From Oscillospiraceae bacterium (GTDB lineage: Bacteria > Bacillota > Clostridia > Oscillospirales > Oscillospiraceae): a DNA stretch of 64,000 nucleotides. Shown one piece after another: positions 17,019-24,116 of this stretch. The translations under genes were made by a program, and so were the position numbers. The stretch is from assembly GCA_902791215.1 (NCBI GenBank), contig CADAUZ010000008.1, positions 23,803 to 87,802 of the forward strand, in the 5' to 3' direction. Below the pieces are notes generated by a model. It did no database searches and was not told the DNA's origin. It worked only from the letters and a program-made list of their open reading frames with translations. Position 1 is the first letter of the stretch. Every line of letters begins with the position of its first letter.

Positions 17019-19316
17019 TCACTCGGTAAATCCGGCGTCCCTGGCTTTCTGGTACCACTCATCCGCCTTGGCGCTGTCCGCCGTCACGCCCTGACCGTTC
17101 CGGTACATATCGCCGAGCCCGTGCATGGCGGCCGCGTCTCCGGCGTCGGCGGCCTTCCGGAACCACGTCAGCGCCTGTGTGTAATCCTGCTCCACACCGT
17201 AGCCCAGATAATAGATCAGTCCCAGATTGCGCGCTCCGGCGCTGCTTCCGTTGTCCGCCGCCTTCCGAAGCCATTCTGTTGCGGCGGCCATATCCTGTTC
17301 CACGAGCTTGCCGTCGGCATACAGGATGCCGATGTTGTTCATTGCCGTGGCATCTCCGGCATCAGCGGCCTTTTGATACCAGCTCAGAGCCTCACGGCCG
17401 TCCTTCTCCACGCCGTATCCCTGCTCATACATCGAGCCGATCGCTGTCATTGCGGAGGGAATTCCCGCATCCGCCGCCTTGGTATACCAGCGCAGCGCTT
17501 CACGGTAATCCCGCTCGACGCCCATAGCCATGGCATAGTGATTGCCGACATTATACATGGCCTGTGCATCCCCGGCTTCGGCCGCCTTCCGATACCACGA
17601 CAGCGCTTCCGTATTGTCTCCGGCTTCGGCCGCGGTCCGGCCGCGTTCGTACATCGCCGCGGCATCGTTCTCCGGTGCGGGCTCGCGCTCGGGCGCAGCT
17701 GCGGGCGTTGCTTCCGGTGTCGCCTCGGGCGCGGCCTTCGGCGTCGCCTCGGGCGTGGCCTTCGGTGTCGCCTCGGGCGTTGCTTCCGGTGTCGCCTCGG
17801 GCGTGGCCTCCGGTGTCGCCTCGGGCGTTGCTTCCGGTGTCGCTTCGGGCGTGGCTTCCGGTGTCGCTTCGGGCGTGGCTTCCGGTGTCGCCTCGGGCGT
17901 GGCCTCGGCCATGACCGCTGCCGTTTCCTCTGCCGCCGGCTGAGCCGGGTCCGGCAGAGAGGCAGGCTTGGACAGTCTTCCGAGCAGGAAGCCGATCGCC
18001 ACGAGCAGGATCGCCGCAAGGATCATTGCGGGATGAAAAGCGCTCTTTTTCTTCTCCGGCGCCGGTGCGGCGGGCGCGGCTTTCACAGCCTGCGGTTTTG
18101 TATTTGTCTGCGGCGCTTCCGCAGCTTTCTGCCGCGTTTCCGTATTCGTCTGCGGCGCTTCCGCAGCTTTCTGCCGCGTTTCCGTATTCGTCCGCGGCGC
18201 TTCCGCAGCTTTCTGCCGCGTTTCCGTATTCGTCCGCGGCGCTTCCGCAGCTTTCTGTCGTGTCTCCGTATTCGTCCGCGGCGCTTCCGCAGCTTTCTGT
18301 CGTGTCTCCGTATTTGCCTGCGGCGGCTCCGGCAGCGTTGTCCCGGCCGCTGCCGTCAGCTCCTCCAGCAGTACATGCATGCTCCGGCAGCGCTCCTCCG
18401 GTCTTACGGCAAGGCCCTTTTCCAGTACCGCCGCGAAGGGAGCCGTCAGGCCGCTGTAATCGACCTGTTCTCCTTTGAGGCGCTCTCTGGGCGTCGGCAG
18501 CACGCTTCCCGTGATGCAGTAATAGATCGTGGCACACATGGCATACACATCTGTCCACGGGCCGATCGTTCCCTTCGCCCGGTACTGTTCCATCGGGCTG
18601 AAGCCCTGGCTCACTGCCCTGACAGCGGCCCTGCCGTTTGTATACTGCCCGCTCGTCACCAGATCCTTCGCCGCGCCCATATTCAGCAGCACCAGCTCGC
18701 CTGCCGGTGTGTACATGAGATTGTCTGGCTTGATGTCCCGGTGGATGATCCCCTGCCCGTGCGCCTGTTCAAGATCCTGCATCACGGGCGCCATCAAAGC
18801 AGCACATTCCGCTTCGCTCAGGACCTTCTGCGTCCGGACCAGTCTGTCTCCGAGTGTCTCGCCTTCAACAAAGTCCATGACGATATAGGCCGTCTCGTTT
18901 TCACGGAAGGCAGCCTGCACGCCCGCCACATGCTTGAGCTCCCGCAGCTTGCCTGCATTCTGTGCCTCATCGACGAAGCTCTGGCAGCAGTCCCTGAGCC
19001 TCTGCGCATTCTCGTCGCTGCCCCAGTGTACGGCGCCGCTGTCCGGCATCGTGCGTGAGGCTCCCCCCGCGGGGTAGTATTCTTTGATGCATACCGGAAC
19101 ATCCAGCCACGAATCAAAGCCCAGGTAGGTGATGCCGAAGCCGCCCTGTCCCATGGATCGGCCCACCGTATATCGTCCGTTCAAGACCGTGCCGCATTTG
19201 AGCATATGTTCCGGCTGCTTTTCCGGGCCGCTCGTGTTGTCAAATCCGCAGTGCGGGCACACGGCCCCGGGCGCGTCCAGCTCCCGTATACAGCCGTAAC
19301 AGCGTTTGAATTCCAT
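17019..19316 (-). CDS. Receptor-like Ser/Thr protein kinase with Sel1 repeats
   Basis: This protein of about 765 residues runs, in order: a zinc-ribbon (CYGCIRELDAPGAVCPHCGF), a kinase domain (P-loop GQGGFGITYLG, VAIK-type lysine in CIKEYYP, catalytic HRDIKPDNLM), a low-complexity Glu/Thr region, a membrane helix (ILAAILLVAIGFLLG), an extended extracellular ATPE repeat stalk, and five to six Sel1/TPR-like repeats (AMYNVGNHYAMA, AMTAIGSMYEQG and similar). The DFG motif reads NMG, so the Mg2+-binding Asp is replaced by Asn. The ATG at 19316 follows GGAGGGAGA; an upstream start at 19358 lacks a ribosome site. It is likely a surface-signal sensor; activity is uncertain because of the DFG change. 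Confidence 0.85.
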   Translation of the reverse strand: MEFKRCYGCIRELDAPGAVCPHCGFDNTSGPEKQPEHMLKCGTVLNGRYTVGRSMGQGGFGITYLGFDSWLDVPVCIKEYYPAGGASRTMPDSGAVHWGSDENAQRLRDCCQSFVDEAQNAGKLRELKHVAGVQAAFRENETAYIVMDFVEGETLGDRLVRTQKVLSEAECAALMAPVMQDLEQAHGQGIIHRDIKPDNLMYTPAGELVLLNMGAAKDLVTSGQYTNGRAAVRAVSQGFSPMEQYRAKGTIGPWTDVYAMCATIYYCITGSVLPTPRERLKGEQVDYSGLTAPFAAVLEKGLAVRPEERCRSMHVLLEELTAAAGTTLPEPPQANTETRQKAAEAPRTNTETRQKAAEAPRTNTETRQKAAEAPRTNTETRQKAAEAPQTNTETRQKAAEAPQTNTKPQAVKAAPAAPAPEKKKSAFHPAMILAAILLVAIGFLLGRLSKPASLPDPAQPAAEETAAVMAEATPEATPEATPEATPEATPEATPEATPEATPEATPEATPEATPEATPKATPEATPKAAPEATPEATPAAAPEREPAPENDAAAMYERGRTAAEAGDNTEALSWYRKAAEAGDAQAMYNVGNHYAMAMGVERDYREALRWYTKAADAGIPSAMTAIGSMYEQGYGVEKDGREALSWYQKAADAGDATAMNNIGILYADGKLVEQDMAAATEWLRKAADNGSSAGARNLGLIYYLGYGVEQDYTQALTWFRKAADAGDAAAMHGLGDMYRNGQGVTADSAKADEWYQKARDAGFTE
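17700..17912. repeat. 12/24-bp tandem repeat coding ATPE stalk
   Basis: Within the kinase gene, units of the type GCCTCGGGCGTGGCTTCCGG recur in 12- and 24-bp steps across about 210 bp and encode alternating Ala-Thr-Pro-Glu tetrapeptides. Some units read ATPK or AAPE. Tandem repeats like this are prone to length change by slippage, so stalk length may vary among strains. Confidence 0.8.
18106..18315. repeat. Five 42-bp tandem repeats in the kinase linker
   Basis: Five near-identical 42-bp units begin at 18106, 18148, 18190, 18232 and 18274. Each encodes 14 residues of the type NTETRQKAAEAPRT on the complement. They lie in the cytoplasmic linker between the kinase domain and the membrane helix. 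The unit keeps the reading frame, so copy number can change without a frameshift. Confidence 0.85.
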
Positions 19317-19404
19317 TTTCTCTCCCTCCGGTCCTTCATATTTCTTACAGTTTATCACAGAAAACGCGCCGCCGCAATAAGGTATGCAGCGGCGCGGGTC
19401 AGTA

Positions 19405-21033
19405 TTAATTGTACTCCGGGAATCTCTCGGCGTAGTCGATCAGCTCTGTGACCGGCCAAAGGCATTGCTGCGAGGCGGTGTAGACATGGTAATAGCCGTA
19501 TTGCCCGTGATCTGTCATCTCCACGCCGTTGGCCGTCGTTTCGGCAAGCATCTCGGGTACCTCCGTTTCCAGAAAAACGAAGGCGGCCCGCTTGTAGTCC
19601 TCGATATGATAAATGTCGCGAATGTTGATCACGGCAGAAACCTTGAACAGGTAATCATCCTGCCAGCACCCGGCGACGAGCTTTCCGTCCGAGCACACCG
19701 CCACCGCCGGAGCGGACATGGACAGGTTCCCGTACACCAGTTCGCAGCCGTTAGACAGCGCCCAGTCGGCGATCTGTTCGGCGGGCGTGGGCTCGGCGTC
19801 AAAGGCGACGCGCAGATCGTCCCTGTAGCTGAAATAGAGGTTTGCCGCCGACAGCGCGCACAGCGCCGCCATCAGTCCCGCGAGCAGACGCGGCTTCGCC
19901 TTTTCCGCGATGAGGGCCAGGGAGAGCGCCGGGAGTGTGTAGTAGAGAAACAGGTAGATGGGCCGCAGCTGCACCGAAGTCGCGAAAGAGGCCGCGATCA
20001 CGGCGGCGCAGCCGATCAGCGTGACCATCCAGAAGCAGCCCGCACCCCGGAAGCCGCGCCGGGAGCGCAGGAGCAGATACACCGCCCCGAGCACCAGCAG
20101 TGTAAGTGCAAGGAACATCAGGATAAAGAACAGGCGGTCCTCCCCTTCCCGCGTGGCCTCATAGCCCGTCACGGTGACGAGTGCCCTGTGCACGTCCCGG
20201 AACTTTTCGCCGAGCGACGCGCCGGAGAAAATGGACGCACCGCTGTAAATTTCATGGCGCTTGACCGGCAGCAGGCGGATCAGCACAAAGCCCAGGACAT
20301 TCGCGCCGGTATAGCCGAGCACGCGCCACAGCCGCATGCGCCGTCCCTTCTGGTAGACGGGCTGTTTTTTCCAAAGGCGGTACAGTGCCGCAAGCGCTTC
20401 ATAGGCAATCAGCGGCAGGATCAGCACACAGGTCTGCCGAAGGCTCTGCATGCCGGTACAAAAGCAGAGGAGCAGCGACAGCCCCAAGGCGGGCAGGCGC
20501 AGCTTCTCCGACGTGCGTGCCCGGGCGTAATCGCCCAGCACCACGAAAAAGCAGATCAGGTAGCAGGCGTAAAAGCTGCACATGGCGAAGAAGAGCTGCT
20601 GTCCGTCCTCGCGGAAGACCGTATAGGGGCCGAAGATTGAGGCAAGGAACGCAAGCATCGACGCGAGCCGCACGACCGGGCGCCTGACATGCGCGCGCAG
20701 CATCCAGTCCATCGACGCGAGCAGGAAAACCGACATGCAGAGCGTCGCCCAGGCCATGGCGCGGTTCATGCTGCCCGTGAGGCCGTAGAACAGGGCCGAC
20801 AGCACCGGTGTCGCCACGACATAGAACTGGTTGCCGAAGAGATAGTTTTTCGGGAACAGCGTCTTCTTCTCCCACATCAGCCGCGCGACCAGCGTGTCCT
20901 CGTACATGTCGGAAGTGCAAAGCCGTGAAAAGCCGCCAAAGTTGATGACGGTGAACACGGTCAGATATCCGAGGATCACCAGCGCGATGAGCGCCGTCAA
21001 CACATATTCCGTTTTGCGCTGTCTGTCAGGCAT
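19405..21033 (-). CDS. Polytopic membrane protein, GT-C-like, unknown function
   Basis: This 542-residue protein has about eleven to twelve membrane helices spread over residues 10-420 and a soluble C-terminal domain of about 120 residues. An acidic first extracytoplasmic loop (SDMYEDTLVARLMW) sits just after helix 1. That is the position where GT-C glycosyltransferases keep their catalytic acidic residues, so a lipid-linked sugar transferase is possible. No exact family is recognised. It starts with an ATG after GGAGCGGAGAT and stands alone between the kinase gene and the tRNA-Ser region. Confidence 0.7.
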   Translation of the reverse strand: MPDRQRKTEYVLTALIALVILGYLTVFTVINFGGFSRLCTSDMYEDTLVARLMWEKKTLFPKNYLFGNQFYVVATPVLSALFYGLTGSMNRAMAWATLCMSVFLLASMDWMLRAHVRRPVVRLASMLAFLASIFGPYTVFREDGQQLFFAMCSFYACYLICFFVVLGDYARARTSEKLRLPALGLSLLLCFCTGMQSLRQTCVLILPLIAYEALAALYRLWKKQPVYQKGRRMRLWRVLGYTGANVLGFVLIRLLPVKRHEIYSGASIFSGASLGEKFRDVHRALVTVTGYEATREGEDRLFFILMFLALTLLVLGAVYLLLRSRRGFRGAGCFWMVTLIGCAAVIAASFATSVQLRPIYLFLYYTLPALSLALIAEKAKPRLLAGLMAALCALSAANLYFSYRDDLRVAFDAEPTPAEQIADWALSNGCELVYGNLSMSAPAVAVCSDGKLVAGCWQDDYLFKVSAVINIRDIYHIEDYKRAAFVFLETEVPEMLAETTANGVEMTDHGQYGYYHVYTASQQCLWPVTELIDYAERFPEYN

Positions 21034-21167
21034 ATCTCCGCTCCTTGTTACGCAGGTTCATAACAGGTAAAGTTTACCCTTGCCGCGCAGAAAAGTCAAT
21101 ACGCCTTGACTTGCCGCGTGCAACGTGATAAAATCCACGTAGTTTCAAGGGACAAGTGAATATCCAC

Positions 21168-21312
21168 GGAGGGTTACCGAAACGGGGACGTTTGCGAGCG
21201 CCGCCTGCGGCGGATACAGCGAGCAATAAGGAGTGGCAGCGGTCGAAATCTTGTGAGCGTCCAGCGAGCAAAAGTTTTTCGGCACTGCAACAGGACATAA
21301 CGGGGCGGTCTT
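21168..21312 (+). pseudogene. Degraded tRNA-Ser pieces (copy 1)
   Basis: GGAGGGTTACCGAAACGGGG (21168-21187) matches the 5' end of the intact tRNA-Ser downstream. ATAACGGGGCGGTCTT (21297-21312) matches its D-loop to anticodon region. The roughly 110 bp between and the lack of any 3' half show that this is not a functional gene. Confidence 0.6.
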
Positions 21313-21317
21313 CCCCG

Positions 21318-21431
21318 CCGTATCTAAGAGAAAATCTAAGACAATTTCATATCGTCGTTACCTCCCGCGAGGGAGTTAACATACATGGAGGGTTACCGAA
21401 GCGGTCATAACGGGGCGGTCTTGAAAACCGT
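21318..21431 (+). pseudogene. Truncated tRNA-Ser with duplicated leader (copy 2)
   Basis: The leader (two ATCTAAGA boxes, CAATTTCATATCGTCG, CCTCCC/GGGAG) and the first 45 nt of tRNA-Ser (21387-21431) are repeated almost exactly 192 bp further on at the intact gene. Copy 2 breaks off straight after the anticodon arm (TTGAAAACCGT) and runs into unrelated sequence. Confidence 0.75.
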
Positions 21432-21578
21432 CGAAGCAAACAGAGCGCCCGATCCTGCGAAGCCGCACGAGCGTTGCCTTTTTCGACGCGTCCCGGTCAT
21501 GGTTCCCCGCCGTATCTAAGAAAAAATCTAAGACAATTTCATATCGTCGTTTCCTCCCACATGGGAATTAACATATAT

Positions 21579-21669
21579 GGAGGGTTACCGAAGCGGTCAT
21601 AACGGGGTGGTCTTGAAAACCATTAGGGCAGTGATGTCCACGCGGGTTCGAATCCTGCACCCTCCGCCA
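21579..21669 (+). tRNA. tRNA-Ser (anticodon TGA), CCA encoded
   Basis: The acceptor stem is GGAGGGT/ACCCTCC, the anticodon loop CTTGAAA with anticodon TGA, and there is a long variable arm (TTAGGGCAGTGATGTCCACG). The T-arm is GCGGGTTCGAATCCTGC, followed by the discriminator G and CCA (21667-21669). All stems pair. It is the only complete copy in the window; broken copies lie upstream and an orphan 3' half lies at 42452-42516. Confidence 0.95.
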
Positions 21670-21855
21670 TATTAGGTAGGCTGTTTTGATAGAATAGCCT
21701 ACCTAAACTTTTTGTCCAAAAATGCGAATAAATAGCCAGAATTCAGCTATTTCCTCGCATTTTTCACTTTAAAATTCAAGTCTCTTTCGGTCGCGACCAT
21801 TTTTTTGCGGTCTTTTTTTCACCTTTTTCGGCCGTTCCCGCCCTTGCTCACTCAA

Positions 21856-21941
21856 GCAATCGTTCACTTTGCCTAGCAATCGTTCACTTTGCCGGGCAAT
21901 CGTTCACTTGGTTTACATAATTTAAGAAATCGTTCAAGTTG
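21856..21941. repeat. Iteron-like array of four AATCGTTCACTT repeats
   Basis: GCAATCGTTCACTTTGCC-type units start at 21856, 21876 and 21896, exactly 20 bp apart. A fourth, weaker copy (GAAATCGTTCAAGTTG) starts at 21926, 30 bp on. Spacing in whole helical turns suggests binding of several protein protomers on one face. The array lies between the tRNA-Ser and a 76-codon frame. The rest of the 21670-21971 spacer shows no gene. Confidence 0.7.
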
Positions 21942-21971
21942 TCTCCAGTTTTTCGTAGTATCTGAGTAATT

Positions 21972-22202
21972 GTGCATCGCAGTACGACGCTACTGTCAGA
22001 AAAAACTACTTGGAAAGAGTTCTCTAAAAAAGAAAAGAGAACTGTCGAGAACACCGTCCTGTTAGCCAGACTGCTCTATGAGATGACAAAAACAAACATC
22101 ATCATCAAGCAGGACTGCGATGAAAAGCTCGAAAAGCTGAATTCAACAGAACTGGTGAAGTTGCAAAAGCAAGCCGGAAAGCTCTTACAAGAAGCGGTTT
22201 AA
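21972..22202 (+). CDS. Small charged helical protein, unknown
   Basis: A 76-residue frame opens with GTG and has no strong ribosome site. It is Lys/Glu-rich and predicted to be mostly helical (KEFSKKEKRTVENTVLLARL, ELVKLQKQAGKLLQEAV). It is bracketed by a 13-bp direct repeat, TTGGTTTACATAA, at about 21908 and 22208. The iteron array lies upstream and two 21-bp repeats plus a terminator lie downstream. This layout suggests a small regulatory or replication/transposition cassette remnant. Coding status is uncertain. Confidence 0.4.
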   Translation: MHRSTTLLSEKTTWKEFSKKEKRTVENTVLLARLLYEMTKTNIIIKQDCDEKLEKLNSTELVKLQKQAGKLLQEAV

Positions 22203-22234
22203 TGAATCTTGGTTTACATAACTACATACGCTGG

Positions 22235-22286
22235 TGTACTTTTAGGCGTACTTAGCTTAAAAGGTTGTACTTTTGGGCGTACTTAG
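22235..22286. repeat. Two 21-bp direct repeats TGTACTTTT(A/G)GGCGTACTTAG
   Basis: The units at 22235-22255 and 22266-22286 differ by one base and are 31 bp apart start to start, close to three helical turns. Each contains two GTAC half-sites. They lie just downstream of the 76-codon frame and before its terminator, so they may be protein-binding sites or an element end. Confidence 0.6.
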
Positions 22287-22291
22287 ACACT

Positions 22292-22326
22292 AAAAAGGCT
22301 GATTCATTAAGAATCAGCCTTTTTTC
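22292..22326 (+). terminator. Intrinsic terminator
   Basis: AAGGCTGATTC and GAATCAGCCTT form an 11-bp stem around a short loop and are followed by a T-run. It terminates whatever is transcribed through the small frame. The remaining spacer to 22633 is AT-rich and shows no gene that I can support. Confidence 0.85.
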
Positions 22327-22633
22327 TGTATTTTTTTATCCAAATTAAATTTTGCCCCTTTGAGGAAAATTCAACAATAATTCAACACAGCTCAAAAAAA
22401 TGTTTTTTTCAATGTGAGAATATTTGCATACTGTAATGCCTTCTTAGAAAAACATGCAGAAGCCATACTTAAGATATATGCTATCAATTTGGCGAAAGCG
22501 GAACCACGGAGCGCTTTTGCCGGAGAAATGCATATGACAGATGTGAGACCCTGATGAGAGGCGGCATCTGCCGCGAGTGCGGTTTTCCGGTGACTAGGTA
22601 TTGCAGAAAGGAATAAAGAATTAGTAAGGTGCT

Positions 22634-23443
22634 TTAAGCCTGGATCGCTCTGGCAATCAGGTCTGTCATATAGACACATCCATAAAACCAGTTTGCGAGC
22701 CTGTACGTCGGATCGGGGTCTTCTCTGTCGGCGGAATATGTGTTTTCTGACAAATCCCGCATTTCGTCTGAATAGCTGCCGCTTGCATCAAGCATGGACG
22801 CAGTTGCCGTCAGCATCCTGAACAAAGTTTCCGAGCCGAGAAGAAGCTGGTCCACATCACTTTCGGTTACGGACTTGTCAGCCTCATTAAAGGTATTCAA
22901 TTCCGCTTCGATCTGTTTAGCCATGCCTTGATCTCGGCAGAATCCGCGCGCGATCAGCGATGCAGCAAGTACGCTGTGGTAAAGACCGTTGACAGCTTGC
23001 TGCTTTGAGTCGGCCGCCTTCTCATCATTTGCGACGAAACTGTCAAAAATCTGCTGGAGTTCCTCCTCATATTTCCCGGTTGAATCAGCCTGCTGCTGGA
23101 AAATCACCAGGGCTTCAAAGGTCTTCATGGCGCCCATGGCGAGCTTGTGTTCAAGGCTCTCCTCCGGCACGTCGATTTCTGCGAGCTTGTCAAGGATCCT
23201 GTTCAGATGATCCGCTTCGCCCTGCGTTTCAATGTTGAGATTATCGAGGGCGACAACCATCTCCGCCAGACGAAGAGCACCATTGGCCGCCTGATCGGAA
23301 GGCGTCTCGGCCGCTTCATCTCCTTTGGTCAGCCTATCCAGAATCAACTCCGTCGTGAGAGTGTCATCTGTCTCCGCGTATCCGCTGATGCCAAGGGATG
23401 TGAGCATGATCGTGGCTAAAAGGATGCTGAGTACTTTTTTCAT
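22634..23443 (-). CDS. Secreted all-helical protein of unknown function
   Basis: This 269-residue protein has a signal peptide (MKKVLSILLATIMLTSLG, cleavage near GYAE). The mature part is acidic and predicted to be nearly all alpha-helical, with Gln/Ala/Leu-rich helices such as GALRLAEMVVALDNL. A similar helical pair pattern near residues 60-135 and 145-215 hints at an internal duplication. No family is recognised. An AAGGAGG ribosome site precedes the ATG. It is transcribed in the same direction as the DUF3592 and kinase genes but is separated from them by about 100 bp. Confidence 0.75.
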   Translation of the reverse strand: MKKVLSILLATIMLTSLGISGYAETDDTLTTELILDRLTKGDEAAETPSDQAANGALRLAEMVVALDNLNIETQGEADHLNRILDKLAEIDVPEESLEHKLAMGAMKTFEALVIFQQQADSTGKYEEELQQIFDSFVANDEKAADSKQQAVNGLYHSVLAASLIARGFCRDQGMAKQIEAELNTFNEADKSVTESDVDQLLLGSETLFRMLTATASMLDASGSYSDEMRDLSENTYSADREDPDPTYRLANWFYGCVYMTDLIARAIQA

Positions 23444-23549
23444 TTTTTCCTCCTTATAATACAGTATACTTGGTTATAAACGTAGCAGAAGCTGTCATTC
23501 ACAGCACCGTTATCGCCGTTGACGTTTTTATACTTTTCGCATTGCTGCT

Positions 23550-24086
23550 TCAATTACTGCCAAGGCTGTAGCTGATTAAATTCCCGTTTTCCGCCAGTTT
23601 TATCAGGCTGTCCAGAAGAGAATCAAAGAGACCAAGTATGGCAGCGATGGCTGCCGCCGTAAAGAGAATGCCGAGAACCAACAGGATGATTCCGACTTTT
23701 CTGAATGAAGGCAGAACCGCTTTGGAAACGACCTGCTCCTCCAAAAGAATAAATTCAGTCGGGCTGTTCGGATTATAGCGGATTTTCACCATGTTTCCCT
23801 GTGCTCCCGGAATACCATTCGGGTTGCCATAGGCGAAGTCGGAGGCGGAAGAAATGTGCTGCCCGTCAGCCGTGTCATATTCGTAAACACCGAAATACAC
23901 GGTTCTTGCCCGATTATTATAGTCATATTCCAATCTGCTGCCAGTATCGATGAGCTTTGCCCAGCCCTGCGCGATCATGCTGCGCTCCGACTTTTCATCT
24001 GCGATGGTGCGGTACCGGAAAACCAGAACGAAAACCACGCCGATAAAAAGGCAAACAACGCCCGGAATGAAAAACAAAGCTCTCAT
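23550..24086 (-). CDS. DUF3592 family membrane protein
   Basis: This 178-residue protein has an N-terminal membrane helix (residues 4-25), a beta-rich domain containing YFGVYEYDTADGQHISSASDFAY and VKIRYNPNSPTEF, and a second membrane segment near residues 133-155. The KIRYNPxxP...F pattern is typical of DUF3592. The function of the family is unknown. The gene follows the histidine kinase gene by 30 nt on the same strand and may belong to its operon. Confidence 0.8.
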   Translation of the reverse strand: MRALFFIPGVVCLFIGVVFVLVFRYRTIADEKSERSMIAQGWAKLIDTGSRLEYDYNNRARTVYFGVYEYDTADGQHISSASDFAYGNPNGIPGAQGNMVKIRYNPNSPTEFILLEEQVVSKAVLPSFRKVGIILLVLGILFTAAAIAAILGLFDSLLDSLIKLAENGNLISYSLGSN

Positions 24087-24116
24087 GATTTTCTCCTTTC
24101 ACGCAATGCTTACAGG

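Noticed and set aside
16989..19058. Plus-strand frame of nearly 700 codons opposite the kinase gene, with repeated Arg-Cys-Gly units
   Set aside because: It is the mirror of the ATPE and 42-bp repeats of the kinase gene. It has no ribosome site and no recognisable domain.
22392..22679. 95-codon minus-strand frame overlapping the start of the spacer after the secreted helical protein
   Set aside because: It overlaps the end of the secreted protein gene in another frame and has no start signal.
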